From: an uncultured Victivallales bacterium
Lineage (GTDB): Bacteria > Verrucomicrobiota > Lentisphaeria > Oligosphaerales > JAFGRS01
DNA: 8,475 nt
Assembly (NCBI GenBank): GCA_903834675.1
Contig: CAILKC010000384.1
Location: forward strand, 1-8,475
Direction: 5' to 3'
The notes under the pieces were generated by a model. That model did no database searches, was not told where the DNA came from, and saw only the letters and a program-made list of their open reading frames with translations. The translations under genes were made by a program, and so were the position numbers. Of this stretch, positions 5,878 to 8,475 are shown piece by piece (within the stretch, counting starts at the first letter, position 1; every line of letters begins with the position of its first letter).

Positions 5878-8202
5878 CTACCCAGGCGCACCCGCGCCGG
5901 TGGGGCGTCCCCTGGAGGTCGGAGACGCGGGCGAGCCGGGGGGTCGGCAAGAGCCTCCATAGAGGGTGCGGCTGATGAACTCGTCCTGCATCTCCGGGGT
6001 CAGGTTGACGAAGCGGGCCGAATAGCCGTAGAGGCGCACGATCAGCTCCGGGTGCCGCTCGGGGTGCGCGCGGGCGTCGAGCAACTGCGCCTGGTCCACG
6101 CAGTTCAACTGCAGCATGCCGACGCCAGAGGCCGCGTAGGCGCGTTCGAGTTGCGCCAACGTCTGCAGGTCGACACCGCCCAGCGGCAGGGAAAGGGTCA
6201 GCACGGAGTTTGCCGGACACTGGCTCAAGTCCAAGGCGGCCGCGCTGTTGATCGTCGCGGTGATTTCGGCGGAAGGGTGCAGCCGGGATGGGGTCAGGCC
6301 CTGGGTGAGGAAATCTCCCGCGCGCCTGCCGTCCGGGGTCGCCCCCGTGATCTTCGCCCAATCAATGATGTCACGGTAGTTGTAGAGACCAAGCTGGAAG
6401 GGGCCGCCGCGCTCGTTCTTGAGATCGCGGGTGTTGGCGTAAAGATCGTCCAGAACCAGGCGAGCCAGGGCGTTCGACTCCGGCCTGTCGTCCCCGAAGT
6501 GCGGCATGGTCAAGGCCTCGGCCCGTAGATTCGCATAGCCATCCCAGTCGGCCCTGACCGCCTTCAGCAGCTCGTTCAGACGACAAGGCCCACGCTCAAA
6601 ACAGAGCGTGCGGATGGCGAGCAACGAGTCGACAAAAATCGCGAAGCCGGCCAGGGGCAGGCCATGGGGATTGTAGCGTCCCCCGCCCGCGGTGTAATCC
6701 GTGCGCTTCTCCAGGCAGTCGGAAAGGCAGGCGGAGAAGAATGGCGCCGGGCTGACCTGCGGCCAGACCCTGCCGTTTCGGCCGATGACCGCGCACATCT
6801 GCCGGATGCCGCGGATAGCGTTGTCCAGCACGATCCGATACACCTCAGCAAAGTCCTGCGCGCCATCGAGCTTCGCGCAGACCACACCCGTCGCGGCCAG
6901 CTCCGGACGTTCATGGATCGACAGGTCCATTATCCGGGAGAGGCTGAAGTAGCAATTCGCCCCGGCCGAATGCTCATATCCTTCCAGAATGATCTCCCAG
7001 CAGCCGCCGGCGACGTAGCCTCTGGCGTCCTCCAGGCGCTTGCCGGCCTTCACCTGCGCCGGGATCACCGCGTCGTCGCTCAGGAACGAGATTACATTCC
7101 TGCCGCTGAGAAAGTCGCGGTTGATCGCATCCAGGAACTCCGGCTTGGTGTTTCTGCTAATCCGACAGTGGATCTTCGGATAGATCAGCTTGTGCTCGTG
7201 GTGCGCCTTGAGGACCATGAACGTGATCTCGTTGCAGACCTGCCCACCGTTCTCATCGCAGCCGCCCAGGATGAGCGTGTCGCCTTGCTCTTGCCCGTTG
7301 AACGATTCCTTGACGGGTTTGCGGAGATCGAGCTTGCCGTCGGTGTGAACCATGAAACGGCAGACCAGATCGTAGGCTTCCTCCGGGCTCAGGCGTCCCG
7401 CCTCCAGATCGCGGCGGAAGAGCTCGCCAAGCATGCGGTCGAGGTGTCCGATCACGGACATGCCAATCCCCTCGATGGAGGCGCAGACCTCATGCAGGAA
7501 CCAGACCGCACAAAGGCCTTCGTAGAAGGTTTCCGGTTTGCGCCAGGGTACTTCTCTTGCCGTCGTCGCGATCCTTCCGAGAAAACGCCTCTGCGCTTCG
7601 TCCTCGGCATCCCGCTGCAGGTTCTCGGCGGCGGCCGCGAATTTCTCTGAGATCTTCCTCACCGCGAGCAAGCCGCGCCTGGCGCATTCCATGAACTCAA
7701 CCTCCTCCCGGTTCGCGCCGCGCTTCAGGGAAGTCTCTGCCTGTTCGCATATCTGGCCGAGCCCGCGCTTGATCACATTCGAGTACGGGAAACAGTGATG
7801 GTCATAGTCGGCATAGGGGCTGTACGCCAGATGGATGCCCTTGGCGCCAGCCGCCATGAACTGGCTATGTTCCGCCGGGTTGGCGTCGCGAAAGAGGTGG
7901 GCGTTGCGGGTGAAAAGCCAGCCTCCGGCGCCGAGCCCGGGAACGCCGTCGTATTCTGCCACCTTCACTCCCATTTCCGCATAGAACGGAGAGTTCTTGA
8001 AGATGACCGGCGAGAAAGCCTCCGCGATGATCTCATACTGGGCGGCCTTCAATTGGACGGCGCTCAATCCTGGATGGGCAGAGGCATAGGCGTCCAGCGC
8101 GGCGCAGAGAGGGCTTCGGTAGCTCGATCCACCCAGTTCGCGGAACGAATGCTTGCCGTAGTAGTCCCGCAATTCCTGGCGCAGCCGCTCAAGGCTCATC
8201 AT
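5878..8202 (-). CDS. Glycyl-radical enzyme of the pyruvate formate-lyase superfamily, unknown substrate
   Basis: This 774-residue protein has the full plan of an oxygen-sensitive glycyl-radical enzyme: a ten-stranded barrel domain, then a glycine loop. Near the C-terminus IVRLYGYSARFVNLTP (721-736) places the radical on Gly726. The thiyl-radical loop is GGCWEIILEG (399-408), with Cys401 and Glu403. Cys-X-Glu is typical of the dehydratase/lyase branch (diol dehydratase, choline trimethylamine-lyase, HypD) rather than pyruvate formate-lyase itself, which has two adjacent Cys. Trp between Cys and Glu is unusual against the common Val. TPDGRRAGD (622-630) is another family element. After RTLYGG (745-750) comes a Pro/Gly/Ser/Arg-rich tail of 24 residues. 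Activation needs a radical-SAM activase, and none is visible in this window. Two ATGs are adjacent (8200-8202 and 8197-8199); GGGGGA lies 3 nt before the first and 6 nt before the second, so residue 2 may be the true start. Confidence 0.93.
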   Translation of the reverse strand: MMSLERLRQELRDYYGKHSFRELGGSSYRSPLCAALDAYASAHPGLSAVQLKAAQYEIIAEAFSPVIFKNSPFYAEMGVKVAEYDGVPGLGAGGWLFTRNAHLFRDANPAEHSQFMAAGAKGIHLAYSPYADYDHHCFPYSNVIKRGLGQICEQAETSLKRGANREEVEFMECARRGLLAVRKISEKFAAAAENLQRDAEDEAQRRFLGRIATTAREVPWRKPETFYEGLCAVWFLHEVCASIEGIGMSVIGHLDRMLGELFRRDLEAGRLSPEEAYDLVCRFMVHTDGKLDLRKPVKESFNGQEQGDTLILGGCDENGGQVCNEITFMVLKAHHEHKLIYPKIHCRISRNTKPEFLDAINRDFLSGRNVISFLSDDAVIPAQVKAGKRLEDARGYVAGGCWEIILEGYEHSAGANCYFSLSRIMDLSIHERPELAATGVVCAKLDGAQDFAEVYRIVLDNAIRGIRQMCAVIGRNGRVWPQVSPAPFFSACLSDCLEKRTDYTAGGGRYNPHGLPLAGFAIFVDSLLAIRTLCFERGPCRLNELLKAVRADWDGYANLRAEALTMPHFGDDRPESNALARLVLDDLYANTRDLKNERGGPFQLGLYNYRDIIDWAKITGATPDGRRAGDFLTQGLTPSRLHPSAEITATINSAAALDLSQCPANSVLTLSLPLGGVDLQTLAQLERAYAASGVGMLQLNCVDQAQLLDARAHPERHPELIVRLYGYSARFVNLTPEMQDEFISRTLYGGSCRPPGSPASPTSRGRPTGAGAPG

Positions 8203-8237
8203 CCATCCCCCGTACCCCCGTCCTATGGGGAAGCAGC

Positions 8238-8339
8238 AGGCTGTAGCGGTTCAAGCTGTAGGCTGTTGGGTCATAGCCCCAGAAAGACGGATCCGAAAAC
8301 GCAGGATACCCTGGGACAGAAGCTAACCGCCTACAGCCT
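8238..8339. repeat. Inverted-repeat cluster upstream of the glycyl-radical gene
   Basis: aggctgtagcggtt (8238-8251) is the reverse complement of aaccgcctacagcct (8325-8339), allowing one extra base. Between the arms is a further direct copy of gctgtag (8255-8261), followed at once by a near copy (8261-8268). The cluster fills much of the 176-bp spacer 8203-8378. It could be a dispersed short repeat, a site for a regulator, or part of the leader of the glycyl-radical transcript. I found no convincing -35/-10 pair here. Confidence 0.5.
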
Positions 8340-8378
8340 CAGACTTCTTGATCCATGGAAAAAGGGGTTGTGGCACTT

Positions 8379-8475
8379 TCAGCCTGCGGGGTTGGCGGCC
8401 TGGAGCTGATAGACCATGCGCAGGTCGGTGCCGGGATAGGTGAACTCGGCGTCGTTGAGGTGAACGAGGATCATC
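8379..8475 (-). CDS. C-terminal fragment of an unidentified protein (cut by window edge)
   Basis: An open minus-strand frame enters from the right edge and ends in TGA at 8379-8381. The 31 visible residues include ILVHLNDAEFTYPG and TDLRMVYQLQAANPAG at the C-terminus. Codon use (G/C third positions) is like that of the neighbours, which supports a real coding end. An ATG at 8472-8474 could be an internal Met or, less likely, a start. I do not recognise the family. The residues show no radical-SAM cysteine motif, but too little is visible to judge what the gene does. It lies 176 bp upstream of the glycyl-radical gene, on the same strand. Confidence 0.5.
   Translation of the reverse strand, partial: MILVHLNDAEFTYPGTDLRMVYQLQAANPAG

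Noticed and set aside
6664..7650. 328-codon plus-strand reading frame inside the glycyl-radical gene
   Set aside because: It is antisense to the conserved glycyl-radical barrel and has no family signature of its own.

Overview
The window is GC-rich bacterial DNA. Every recognisable gene lies on the minus strand, so transcription runs from right to left. Anaerobic metabolism (a glycyl-radical enzyme), a neutral-ceramidase-like protein, a xylose-isomerase-like TIM barrel, a general PTS pair (HPr and Enzyme I), a NusG/UpxY-type antiterminator and palindromic CCCAGGGC-type repeats together suggest a bacterium of the Planctomycetes-Verrucomicrobia-Lentisphaerae type or a similar uncultured lineage. 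That assignment is inference from gene content; no marker gene is present.

Layout in transcription order (high to low coordinates). At the right edge (8379-8475) is the last part of an unidentified gene. A 176-bp spacer with a small inverted-repeat cluster follows. Next come a 774-residue glycyl-radical enzyme (5878-8202), a xylose-isomerase-like protein (4643-5677) and a neutral-ceramidase-family protein (3249-4598). The last two each have a good Shine-Dalgarno site. A candidate promoter overlaps the end of the ceramidase-like gene. It precedes ptsH (2858-3160) and ptsI (1089-2855), which are separated by 2 bases. A NusG-like regulator (440-979) closes the gene series.

The left 439 bases hold no convincing gene. 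They contain at least two and a part copies of a modular repeat about 111 nt long, in alternating orientation. Three boxes are conserved while the sequence between them differs.

Working model (inference): the glycyl-radical enzyme, isomerase-like protein and ceramidase-like hydrolase form a small catabolic cluster of unknown substrate. HPr and Enzyme I appear without any sugar-specific Enzyme II. HPr keeps both the His and the Ser phosphorylation sites, so the pair may be mainly regulatory, or may serve permeases or EIIA proteins encoded elsewhere. The most unusual points are the GCWE active-site signature of the glycyl-radical enzyme with no activase in view, the replacement of the ceramidase nucleophile Ser by Asn, and the modular inverted repeats at the left end.
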